From the NCBI GenBank assembly GCA_947564495.1, contig CANOCD010000004.1:1-14595 (forward strand): 14,595 nucleotides of DNA, given 5' to 3'. The DNA comes from an uncultured Angelakisella sp. Lineage in GTDB: Bacteria > Bacillota > Clostridia > Oscillospirales > Ruminococcaceae. The number at the start of each line of letters is the position of its first letter. Position 1 is the stretch's first letter. The notes under the pieces were generated by a model. The model was not told where the DNA came from, did no database searches, and worked only from the letters and a program-made list of their open reading frames with translations. Made by a program: the position numbers and the translations under genes. Shown here piece by piece: positions 6,562-13,122 of this stretch.

Positions 6562-7731
6562 TTATTTCATATAGTCGGCGTAGAACTTAGCCAGCTGCTC
6601 CAGGCCCTTCCGGAGGGTCTCCCGGGCGCAGCCGATGTTCAGCCGCATGAAGCCCTCGGCCTGCTCCCCGTAGTGGCGGCCATCCCCCAGGGCGATGCCG
6701 TACTCCTTGGCCAGGATCTGGGTGATCTCCCCGCTGGTCTTGCCGAAGCAGGTCATATCCAGCCACATGAGGAAGGTCCCCTCGTGGGTGGTCACCTGGA
6801 CCTTGGGCATCCTCTCGGCGATGAACTCGGCCACCAGCTTGGCGTTCCCCGCCAGGTACTCGCACTGTTCGTCCATCCACTTGTCGCCGTTGTTGTAGGC
6901 GGCCTCCATAGCGGTGAAGGCCAGGTCGGAGGGGCCAAACATCCAGCGGCTGTCGTAGGCGTCCTGGATCCTCTGCTTCAGCTCCGGATTGGGGACGATC
7001 ATGCAGGAGGAGCCAAGGCCGGCCATGTTGAAGCTCTTGCTGATGGCGGTGTAGACCACCAGCTTCTGGTAGGTCTCGGGGAACTTGCCGGCGGTGGTGT
7101 AGGGGCGGGTAAGGCCGAAGTCGGCGTGGATCTCGTCGCTGAGGAGGTAGACGTCATACTTGACGCAGAGCTCCGCCAGCCGCCTCATCTCCTCGGCGGT
7201 CCAGACCCGGCCGATGGGGTTGTGGGGGTTGCAGAACACGATGGCCCGTACGCCGTCGGCCAGCTGCTTTTCCAGCAGCTCCCAGTTGATGGTGTAGTAG
7301 TTGTCCTTGTGGTCCAGGGGGCAGTCCACCATCTGGTGGCCGCTGTTGTTGACGGCGGCGAAGAAGGGGTCGTAGACGGGGGTAAAGACCAGGACCTTCT
7401 CCCCCTTGGGGACCACCACGTCCAGGGTGAAGAAGATGGCGGTGACCACGCCGTAGCTCAGGAGCATCCAGTCGGTCTGGGGCTTCCAGCCGTGGCGGCG
7501 GTCCCACCAGCCCTGGATGGCCTGGTAGACCGAGGGCAGGGGGTCGGAGTAGCCGATGATAGGGTGGTCGCACCGCTTCTGGAGAGCCTCCGTGATCTCC
7601 GGCACCGTGGCGAAATCGGTGTCGGCGATCCAGAAGGGCAGCAGGCCGCTCTGCTGGCCAAAGCTGTTCTGGAAGTTCCACTTGATGCTGGAGGTGCCCC
7701 GGCGGTCTACCACCTTGTCGAAATCATACAT
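6562..7731 (-). CDS. MalY/PatB-family PLP-dependent aminotransferase / C-S beta-lyase
   Basis: A 389-residue fold-type I PLP enzyme of normal family length. Visible motifs are WIADTDF (34-40, the W[IV]AD.DF motif of MalY/PatB), YGV (93-95), NPHNPIG (168-174), DEIH (199-202) and SKSFNMAGL (231-239), with K232 as the Schiff-base lysine. Family members cleave cystathionine, cysteine or S-conjugates to thiol or sulfide, pyruvate and ammonia, and some also transaminate. A cytosolic C-S lyase is the best guess, but transamination is possible. The ATG at 7731 has an AAAGGA site about 10 nt upstream. It is the first gene of the leftward run, preceded by a good promoter, with the amino-acid permease next. 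The physiological substrate is unknown. Confidence 0.9.
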   Translation of the reverse strand: MYDFDKVVDRRGTSSIKWNFQNSFGQQSGLLPFWIADTDFATVPEITEALQKRCDHPIIGYSDPLPSVYQAIQGWWDRRHGWKPQTDWMLLSYGVVTAIFFTLDVVVPKGEKVLVFTPVYDPFFAAVNNSGHQMVDCPLDHKDNYYTINWELLEKQLADGVRAIVFCNPHNPIGRVWTAEEMRRLAELCVKYDVYLLSDEIHADFGLTRPYTTAGKFPETYQKLVVYTAISKSFNMAGLGSSCMIVPNPELKQRIQDAYDSRWMFGPSDLAFTAMEAAYNNGDKWMDEQCEYLAGNAKLVAEFIAERMPKVQVTTHEGTFLMWLDMTCFGKTSGEITQILAKEYGIALGDGRHYGEQAEGFMRLNIGCARETLRKGLEQLAKFYADYMK

Positions 7732-8015
7732 GGCGAACTTTTCCTTTCTTGCTTGATCTCAGCCGCTGGAGGGGGCCGGCAAGGCGCCTGTTATGGTTTT
7801 TGCCGCCGCCCTTCTCTATCCTGTAATGAATTATAGCATGATATAATATGTTCCGCAATAGTCTATTCATAATTTCCGTGTTACTCGCTAAAATTTATCA
7901 TATTATACAAAGAACTATGTAGGTATTTGTGCATACAGACAAGATTTTCACAAGTCCTATCCTTTATACACGGCAAAACCATAACAGAACAGGGCAGGAA
8001 AGGGAGGCCCCGGGC
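7732..8015. other. AT-rich intergenic region without a gene
   Basis: This gap separates two same-strand genes. Besides the promoter, it contains a 9-bp inverted repeat, TATAATATG (7842-7850) and CATATTATA (7899-7907), 48 bases apart and flanking the promoter's upstream side. The leader has an 8-bp palindrome AGGCGCCT (7782-7789). The stretch from about 7820 to 7980 is far more AT-rich than its surroundings. I see no T-box, tRNA or riboswitch signature and no convincing small gene. Confidence 0.6.
7830..7858 (-). promoter_or_regulatory. Promoter for the leftward operon
   Basis: On the minus strand, TGCTATAAT is an extended -10 (TATAAT at 7830-7835), with TTGCGG (7853-7858) 17 bp upstream as a weak -35. 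Transcription would start near 7823 and leave about 92 nt of leader before the PLP-enzyme start. A second TATAAT on the same strand at 7902-7907 lacks a recognisable -35. Confidence 0.6.
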
Positions 8016-8046
8016 AAAAAAAGACCCCGCCGGGGCGGGCGGGGCC
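8016..8046 (-). terminator. Intrinsic terminator of the DUF554 gene
   Basis: On the minus strand the stem GGCCCCGCC (8038-8046) pairs with GGCGGGGTC (8023-8031, one G-T pair) around a 6-nt loop and runs straight into seven T's (8016-8022). It begins 18 nt after the DUF554 stop codon and is a textbook rho-independent terminator. Confidence 0.92.
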
Positions 8047-8063
8047 TTTGGGGCGGGGAAAAG

Positions 8064-8750
8064 TCAGATGCCGAAGAGGGAGAGAAGGGCGATGGCCGCC
8101 GGGGGGATCAGGAGGGCGGGGAGGAGGTTGAGGGTCTTGATCTCCTTGATGCCCAGGATGCCCAGGCCGGAGGCCAGGATGAGGATGCCCCCCACCAGGC
8201 TGATCTCGGTCATCAGGGCGTCGGTGATAAAGGGCTGGATAAGCCCGGCCAGGAGGTAGATGGTCCCCTGCCAGCAGAACAGCACCCCCGCGGCGGCGGC
8301 GATGCCCAAGCCGAAGGTGGAGGACAGGACCACCGAGGTGATGCCGTCCAGGATGGCGTTGGTAAAGAGGTAGGTGTGGTCCCCCATGAGGGCGCTCTGC
8401 ATGGGCCCCAGGATGGAGAGGGTCCCGGCGCAGAAAAGGAGGATGGCGGTGGAGAGCCCCCGGGCCAGATCGGACCCCTTGGAGAACCGGGCCACCACTC
8501 GGTCAAAGAGGGTGTCCAGGGAGAGCCGGGTGCCGATGAGCCCGCCCAGGGCCAGGCTGACGATGAAAAGGACGTGGTACCGGGAATCGGGCATGGCCCC
8601 CACGATGGAGTTGACCCCCAGGGCGGTGGCGGCCAGGCCCATGGAGTCCATCATCACGGTCTTGTATTTTTCCCCGATGCCCTTTTTCAGCGTGCTGCCC
8701 AGGATGCTGCCGGCCAGAATGGCGCCGGCGTTGGCGATAGTCCCGATCAT
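8064..8750 (-). CDS. DUF554-family integral membrane protein (YdfK/YqgA-like)
   Basis: A 228-residue hydrophobic protein beginning with the family's typical MIGTIANAGAILAGSILG glycine-rich first helix and having about six or seven membrane segments. Length and N-terminus fit DUF554 proteins, which are widespread in Firmicutes and enterobacteria; a transport role has been suggested but no function is settled. An AAGGAG ribosome site precedes the ATG at 8750 by about 9 nt. It appears to be a single-gene transcript, with its own promoter at 8801-8830 and a strong terminator right after the stop. It is divergent from the carboxypeptidase gene and does not seem to belong to either operon. Confidence 0.9.
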   Translation of the reverse strand: MIGTIANAGAILAGSILGSTLKKGIGEKYKTVMMDSMGLAATALGVNSIVGAMPDSRYHVLFIVSLALGGLIGTRLSLDTLFDRVVARFSKGSDLARGLSTAILLFCAGTLSILGPMQSALMGDHTYLFTNAILDGITSVVLSSTFGLGIAAAAGVLFCWQGTIYLLAGLIQPFITDALMTEISLVGGILILASGLGILGIKEIKTLNLLPALLIPPAAIALLSLFGI

Positions 8751-8800
8751 GTGTGGTCGCTCCTTCTTTTTTTGTTGGGGGTGATCCCTTATCTTATCCT

Positions 8801-8830
8801 ATCATATAACAAGTTGCGGGAAAAAGTCAA
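8801..8830 (-). promoter_or_regulatory. Promoter for the DUF554 gene
   Basis: On the minus strand, TTGACT (8825-8830) and TATGAT (8801-8806) are separated by 18 bp, a good vegetative sigma-A-type match with five of six bases in each hexamer. The leader would be about 45 nt. Confidence 0.65.
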
Positions 8831-8889
8831 GGGGGAGACGGCGTTTTCCCCGGGGGCGTTCCCCAGGGATTCCCACCCCCCTCCCGCCA

Positions 8890-8895
8890 TATAAT
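8890..8895 (+). promoter_or_regulatory. Possible -10 element for the carboxypeptidase gene
   Basis: TATAAT lies in an AT-rich patch 38 nt before the ATG, but the sequence 16-18 bp upstream has no recognisable TTGACA-like -35. It could be a weak vegetative promoter or one for an alternative sigma factor. It divergently faces the DUF554 promoter. Confidence 0.4.
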
Positions 8896-8932
8896 AAAAA
8901 CAAGACACCAAACCAGAAAAGAGGCGGAACCT

Positions 8933-10090
8933 ATGAAACTCCCCCGGCGGCAGCTCACCCTTGCCCTCCTGGCGATCCCCCTTTTCCTGGCCCTGGGCCT
9001 TGCCCCCGCCCAGGCCCAGTGCCTGGTCACCGGCGAAGACTATACCGTGGGGGCCAAGGCCGCCGTGGTCATGGAGGCCCAGACCGGGGAGCTCCTCTTC
9101 GCCCAGGAGCCCCGCAAAAGGCTCCCCATGGCAAGCACCACCAAGATCATGACCGCCCTTCTTGCCCTGGAACAGCCCGGCCTGGACGAGGAGTTTATCG
9201 TGGACCCCGACGCCATCCGGGTGGAGGGTTCCTCCATGGGCCTCCGGGAGGGGGACACCGTCACCCTCCGGGCCCTGGCCGGGGGGATGCTTGCCGCCAG
9301 CGGCAACGACGCCGCCGGGGCCGCCGCCGTCCGCATCGCCGGGAGCAAGGATGCCTTTGTGGAGAGGATGAACCAGCGGGCCGCCGATCTGGGCCTTGCC
9401 GATACTCACTTTGTCACCCCCTCCGGCCTGGACGCCGAGGGCCACTACTCCACCGCCTACGACATGGCCCTCCTGGGCCGGGCCGCCCTGCAAAACCCGG
9501 AGTTCGCCCGGATGGCGGGGGAAAAACGCCTCTCCCTTGCCTTCGGCAGTCCCCCCTATCAGCGGAGCCTCCTGAACCACAACCGCCTCCTCTCCCTCTA
9601 CCCCGACACCATCGGCATCAAGACCGGCTTCACCAAGACCGCCGGGCGGTGCCTGGTCTCCGCCGCCCGGCGGGACGGGGTGACCCTCATCGTCGTCACC
9701 CTGGGGTGCGGGGACGACTGGAACACCCACATCGCCCTTTATGAGCGGTACTTCCCCAAGGTCAGCCTCCGGGAGGCCCGCCCCCAGGGGGAGATCCTCC
9801 TCCCTGTCACCGGTGGGGACCGGGCCTCGGTGCCCCTTGTCCCCACCGAATTTCCCGGCCTGCCCCAGGTGGAGGGACGGGAGCTTTTGGTATCCCAGAA
9901 AATTTTTGCCCCGAATTTTGCCTACGCCCCCCTAAAAGGTGGTGACATTGTCGGCAAGATAGTATATTATAGGGATGGAGAGCCGGTGGCCCAAAGCCCC
10001 CTGGCTGTGGGGGAGCCGGTAGACGCCCTCCCCCCGGAAGTTCCAAAGACGATCTGGGAGAAGATCAGAGACATCCTGGGCGGCCCCTGA
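8933..10090 (+). CDS. D-alanyl-D-alanine carboxypeptidase (PBP5/DacA-DacF family)
   Basis: A 385-residue exported protein. The N-terminus has KLPRR followed by a hydrophobic stretch and APAQAQ, a signal peptide probably cut near residue 29. The serine peptidase (S11) motifs are all present: S68-T-T-K71 with nucleophile S68, S123-G-N125 and K230-T-G232. The rest (about 270-370) fits the C-terminal beta-rich PBP5 domain. A final segment with WEKI is amphipathic and could anchor weakly at the membrane. It trims the terminal D-Ala from peptidoglycan stem peptides outside the membrane. The start has a GAGGCGGA site. It heads the plus-strand gene set and is 42 nt from the RluB-like gene. In Bacillus, dacB lies close to rluB with spmA and spmB between, so a sporulation role is possible. 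Confidence 0.92.
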   Translation: MKLPRRQLTLALLAIPLFLALGLAPAQAQCLVTGEDYTVGAKAAVVMEAQTGELLFAQEPRKRLPMASTTKIMTALLALEQPGLDEEFIVDPDAIRVEGSSMGLREGDTVTLRALAGGMLAASGNDAAGAAAVRIAGSKDAFVERMNQRAADLGLADTHFVTPSGLDAEGHYSTAYDMALLGRAALQNPEFARMAGEKRLSLAFGSPPYQRSLLNHNRLLSLYPDTIGIKTGFTKTAGRCLVSAARRDGVTLIVVTLGCGDDWNTHIALYERYFPKVSLREARPQGEILLPVTGGDRASVPLVPTEFPGLPQVEGRELLVSQKIFAPNFAYAPLKGGDIVGKIVYYRDGEPVAQSPLAVGEPVDALPPEVPKTIWEKIRDILGGP

Positions 10091-10132
10091 TTCCAGGCGG
10101 CGCTCCGGGGGAAGAATAGAAAGGACAGGACC

Positions 10133-11128
10133 ATGCCAAAACCCATCCGCATCCAAAAGCTGCTCAGCGACAGCGGCATCCTTTCCCGGCGCAAGACCGA
10201 GGAGTACATCGCCGCCGGGCGGATCACCGTCAACGGACGAAAGGCCGAGCCCGGCCACCCGACCTACCCCACCGACGTCATCGCCATCGACGGGGTCCGG
10301 GTCCGGCTGGAAAAGAACAAGGAGAACCTTTACATCATGCTCAACAAGCCCCGGGGCTACGTCACCACCACCAGCGACGAGCGGGGCCGCCGGTGCGTCA
10401 CCCAGCTGGTGGAGGACCTGGACGCCCGGGTCTACCCCGTGGGGCGGCTGGACCGGGACAGCGAGGGACTGCTGCTGCTGACCAACGACGGGCAGTTCGC
10501 CAACCTCATCATGCACCCCAGCCACCACATCGGCAAGACCTACCGGGTCACCGTCCGCCCCGGCATCACCGAGGAACAGTGCGTGGCCCTTTCCACCGGG
10601 GTGGACATCGGCAAGGACGGGGAGGTGGAGATGACCGCCCCCGCCACCGTCCTGGTGCTGGAAAAGTACCCCGACCGGGCGGTGGTCCAGATCACCATCG
10701 CCCAGGGGAAGAACCGCCAGGTCCGCCGGATGTGCGAGGCCCTGGGATTGACAGTCGCCCGGCTCAAGCGCACCGCCATCGGGCCCCTGCGCCTGGGGAT
10801 GCTCCCCCCGGGGGAGTGGCGGGAGCTGAAGAAAAGCGAGCTCATCGCCCTGCGGAACTCCGGGGGCGGGGCCGCCGCCCAGGCCGCCCCGGAGCCCCCC
10901 CAGGCCCCGGGGAAGAAGAAGCCCTCCCGGAGCCAGGCCGCCCCCAAGGTCAAGCCCGGGCCCCGTCCCGCCAAGGGCAAGGCCCCCGCCGGAAAGCCCT
11001 CCGCCCCCAAAAAGCCGGGTCCCAAGCGGGCCCGGGAGGACGGCATGAGCCGGGACCGCTCCGGCGGCCTGCGGTTCCAGTCCCCGGACAAGCCCCGCCG
11101 GGGCGGGAAGGGAGGGGGCCGCCGGTGA
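10133..11128 (+). CDS. 23S rRNA pseudouridine synthase, RluB/RsuA family, with basic C-terminal tail
   Basis: A 331-residue RNA-modifying enzyme. An S4 RNA-binding domain (about 5-60) is followed by the RsuA/RluB catalytic domain. It contains LNKPRGYVTT (70-79), the active-site motif GRLDRDSEG (104-112) with catalytic D107, and GKNRQVRRM (192-200). It should isomerise uridine to pseudouridine in 23S rRNA; the exact site is inferred from the family. Residues 243-331 form a low-complexity tail rich in Lys, Pro, Ala, Gly and Arg, about 90 residues beyond the core, likely disordered and RNA-binding. An AAAGGA site precedes the ATG. The stop overlaps the next gene's GTG by 4 nt, implying coupled translation. 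Confidence 0.92.
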   Translation: MPKPIRIQKLLSDSGILSRRKTEEYIAAGRITVNGRKAEPGHPTYPTDVIAIDGVRVRLEKNKENLYIMLNKPRGYVTTTSDERGRRCVTQLVEDLDARVYPVGRLDRDSEGLLLLTNDGQFANLIMHPSHHIGKTYRVTVRPGITEEQCVALSTGVDIGKDGEVEMTAPATVLVLEKYPDRAVVQITIAQGKNRQVRRMCEALGLTVARLKRTAIGPLRLGMLPPGEWRELKKSELIALRNSGGGAAAQAAPEPPQAPGKKKPSRSQAAPKVKPGPRPAKGKAPAGKPSAPKKPGPKRAREDGMSRDRSGGLRFQSPDKPRRGGKGGGRR

Positions 11129-11484
11129 TCCAGATCCTGCCCATGGGGAAGGACCGGCTGGCCGCCCTCTGCCAAGAAAAGAACATCCGCCCGGGGGAGG
11201 CCCCCCTCCGGGGCTGCGTCGCCGCCGCCAGGGAGGAGACCCTGGGCTGGTGCCTGGCGGCGGAGGGGGAGCCCTGCCTTGTCCTGGGGCTGGAGGCGGA
11301 GGACCCCCATGTGGGGGACGGCCTTCTCCGGGCGGTGCTCTTTCCCCTTTACCAGGCGGGCCGGAAGGGCTACCGCTTCGCCTGTACCCCCGGGGGACCC
11401 CTCCCGGCGGGGTACGCCCTCCAGGGGGAGGGCTCTTTAGATGAACTATTCACCCCTTGTTCCGAAAGGAGAAAAGATCCATGA
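11125..11484 (+). CDS. Small unknown protein, possibly a minimal GNAT-like domain
   Basis: A 119-residue protein that I do not recognise with confidence. The frame overlaps the RluB stop (GTGA) and the PlsY start (ATGA) by 4 nt each, and a GGGAGGGGG ribosome site sits about 6 nt before GTG 11125, so it is very likely translated. An ATG at 11143 is an alternative start. Near residues 63-85 the pattern GDGLLRAVLFPLYQAGRKGYRF resembles the acetyl-CoA-binding strand-helix part of GNAT acetyltransferases, and a preceding LGWCLAA/CLVLGLE strand pair fits, but the protein is short for the fold. Neighbours act in RNA modification and phospholipid synthesis and do not fix a role. Confidence 0.7.
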   Translation: MIQILPMGKDRLAALCQEKNIRPGEAPLRGCVAAAREETLGWCLAAEGEPCLVLGLEAEDPHVGDGLLRAVLFPLYQAGRKGYRFACTPGGPLPAGYALQGEGSLDELFTPCSERRKDP

Positions 11485-12089
11485 ACCAGACCACGGGAAC
11501 CGCCCTGGCCATCCTGCTGGGGTATCTTCTGGGGAGCGTCAGCTTCTCCATCATCCTGAGCCGGTTAAAGTACCGGGACGACATCCGCCGCCACGGCAGC
11601 GGCAACGCCGGGATGACCAACACCCTGCGGACCTACGGCAAGCTCTCCGCCGTCATCGTCCTGGCGGGGGATTTCGGCAAGGGCTTTCTGGCGGCCTGGC
11701 TGGGCTGGCGGCTGGGGGGGACCCCCATGGCGGCCTACCTGGCGGGCCTGTTCGCCGTCATCGGCCATATGTTCCCCCTCTACTTCGGATTTCGGGGGGG
11801 CAAGGGGGTGGCCACCGCCGCCGGGGTCATCCTGGGGACCTGCGTCCCGGTGTTCCTCCTCCTGGCGGGCTGCTTTGTGGCCATCATCTTCTTCAGCCGG
11901 TACGTCTCCCTGGGCTCCATCTCGGTGGCGGCCATCTACCCCGTGGCCCTGGTCCTTCTGGGGGGCGGGCTCCAGCCTCCGCTCCTCTGCGCCCTGGGGA
12001 TGGCCGCCCTGGTCATCTGGGCCCACCGGAGCAACATCGGCCGCCTGCTGGCCGGCACCGAGAATAAACTTGGGCAGAAGAAAGCCTGA
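11481..12089 (+). CDS. plsY: Glycerol-3-phosphate acyltransferase PlsY
   Basis: A 202-residue integral membrane enzyme that transfers the acyl group of acyl-phosphate to glycerol-3-phosphate, making lysophosphatidic acid in the first step of phospholipid synthesis. The three PlsY motifs are present: GSGNAGMTN (39-47), GGKGVAT (106-112) and HRSNIGRLLAGTE (182-194). About five membrane segments match the family. The frame is open to a TTG 24 nt upstream, but ATG 11481 has an AAGGAG site 7 nt ahead and overlaps the preceding stop by 4 nt, so it is the better start. It is translationally coupled to the small upstream gene. The sugar kinase gene follows after 24 nt. Confidence 0.96.
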   Translation: MNQTTGTALAILLGYLLGSVSFSIILSRLKYRDDIRRHGSGNAGMTNTLRTYGKLSAVIVLAGDFGKGFLAAWLGWRLGGTPMAAYLAGLFAVIGHMFPLYFGFRGGKGVATAAGVILGTCVPVFLLLAGCFVAIIFFSRYVSLGSISVAAIYPVALVLLGGGLQPPLLCALGMAALVIWAHRSNIGRLLAGTENKLGQKKA

Positions 12090-12113
12090 CCCCGTCGAAA
12101 GGACGTGACCCCT

Positions 12114-13037
12114 ATGGCCGAAAAAAAGAAGGTCCTGCTCCTGGGCGGGCTGCTCATGGACCGCTACCTCCTTGCCGACCGCTACCCGGGCCGGGGGGAG
12201 GACGCCCTGGTCCGGGAGGAGCGCCGCCAGGCGGGGGGCTGTCCCCTCAACGCCGCCCGGGTCCTGGCCTCCTTAGGGGCGGAACCGGTCCTCTACTCCG
12301 CCCTGGGGGAGGACGAGATGGCCCGGGAACTCAGCGATACAGCGGACAGGCTCTCCCTCAGCCGGGAAGCCCTCTACCCCCTTCCCGGGGGAAAGACCGG
12401 CGCCTGCACCATCGTCCTGGACCGGGAGGGGGAGCGGACTTTCTTCACCTACCGGGGCTGCGAGGGCCACTTTGACCGGGCCCGCCTCTCCCCCGCTTTG
12501 GTGGAGGAGATCGCCGCCGTCTTTGTCACCGGCATCTACCTGGTCTACCCCGGCTGGTCGGAGGGAGCGGTGGACTTCCTGGAGGAGCTTTCCGCCAGGG
12601 GGGTCCCGATCCTCTTTGACCCCGGCTCCCTCGTCGGGGAGATGGACCCCGGCCTTCTCCGCCGTGTGGCGGAGGCTGCAACTATCCTCACCCCCAACGG
12701 CTGGGAACGCCGGGAGCTGGAGCGTATCCTCTCCATCCCCGACCTCCCCGCCTGGGCGGCGGAGCGGGGGGCCGCCTGCCTGGAGACCCGGGGGGCGGAG
12801 GGCTCGGTCCTTGCCACCTGGGAGGGGGAGCGGGCCATCCCCGCCTATCCCGCCAAGGTGGTGGACACCACCGGCGCCGGGGACAGCTTCGCCGGGGGCC
12901 TCCTGGCCGCCCTCCTGGCCGGGCAAAGCCTGGAGGAGGCCGCCAAGACCGCCAGCGCCTGCGGCTCCCTGGCGTCGGAGGTCCCGGGCATCCCCGGGGA
13001 CCTTGCCTGGGAGGCCGTCCGGGCCCGGATGGGGTGA
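12114..13037 (+). CDS. PfkB/ribokinase-family carbohydrate kinase
   Basis: A 307-residue cytosolic kinase of the PfkB family. It opens with a VLLLGGLLMDRY strand (7-18), has the AGGCPLNAARVLASLGA substrate-side motif (40-56) and ends with DTTGAGDSFAGGLLAALLAG (251-270), where D257 is the expected catalytic base and the GAG forms the anion hole. It should phosphorylate a sugar or nucleoside-like alcohol with ATP; the family has diverse substrates (ribose, fructose-1-phosphate, adenosine, 2-keto-3-deoxygluconate), and the sequence does not settle which. Of two possible starts, ATG 12114 is preferred because AAAGGA (12098-12103) is 10 nt ahead; the GTG at 12105 would be only 1 nt from it. It is probably in the same transcript as plsY. 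Confidence 0.9.
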   Translation: MAEKKKVLLLGGLLMDRYLLADRYPGRGEDALVREERRQAGGCPLNAARVLASLGAEPVLYSALGEDEMARELSDTADRLSLSREALYPLPGGKTGACTIVLDREGERTFFTYRGCEGHFDRARLSPALVEEIAAVFVTGIYLVYPGWSEGAVDFLEELSARGVPILFDPGSLVGEMDPGLLRRVAEAATILTPNGWERRELERILSIPDLPAWAAERGAACLETRGAEGSVLATWEGERAIPAYPAKVVDTTGAGDSFAGGLLAALLAGQSLEEAAKTASACGSLASEVPGIPGDLAWEAVRARMG

Positions 13038-13071
13038 AGCCGCCGCCCCGGATAAATCGTTATATGGCAAG

Positions 13072-13094
13072 AAAAACCGCCCTGTCCCGGGCGG
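13072..13094 (-). terminator. Minus-oriented terminator-like hairpin before the SEDS gene
   Basis: CCGCCC (13077-13082) pairs with GGGCGG (13089-13094) around a 6-nt loop. The T-run (five T's, 13072-13076) follows only when read on the minus strand; on the plus strand the hairpin is followed by GC and seven A's. It would therefore stop leftward, antisense transcription rather than the sense operon. Confidence 0.4.
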
Positions 13095-13122
13095 GCTAAA
13101 AAAAGAGAAAGGGGGCTGACCT

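Noticed and set aside
7732..7823. Possible riboswitch or T-box in the leader of the PLP-enzyme gene
   Set aside because: The 92-nt leader has only short GC-rich pairings; no T-box sequence, SAM-riboswitch core or terminator with a T-run is seen.
5134..7836. A plus-strand open frame of 900 codons antisense to the permease and PLP-enzyme genes
   Set aside because: Its translation is a monotonous Gly/Asp/Glu/His/Val mixture with no domain, and it exactly mirrors two genes with clear family motifs. Long antisense frames are expected in high-GC DNA.
7842..7847. Plus-strand TATAAT
   Set aside because: No -35 element and no plus-strand gene for more than 1 kb downstream; it is part of an AT-rich patch.
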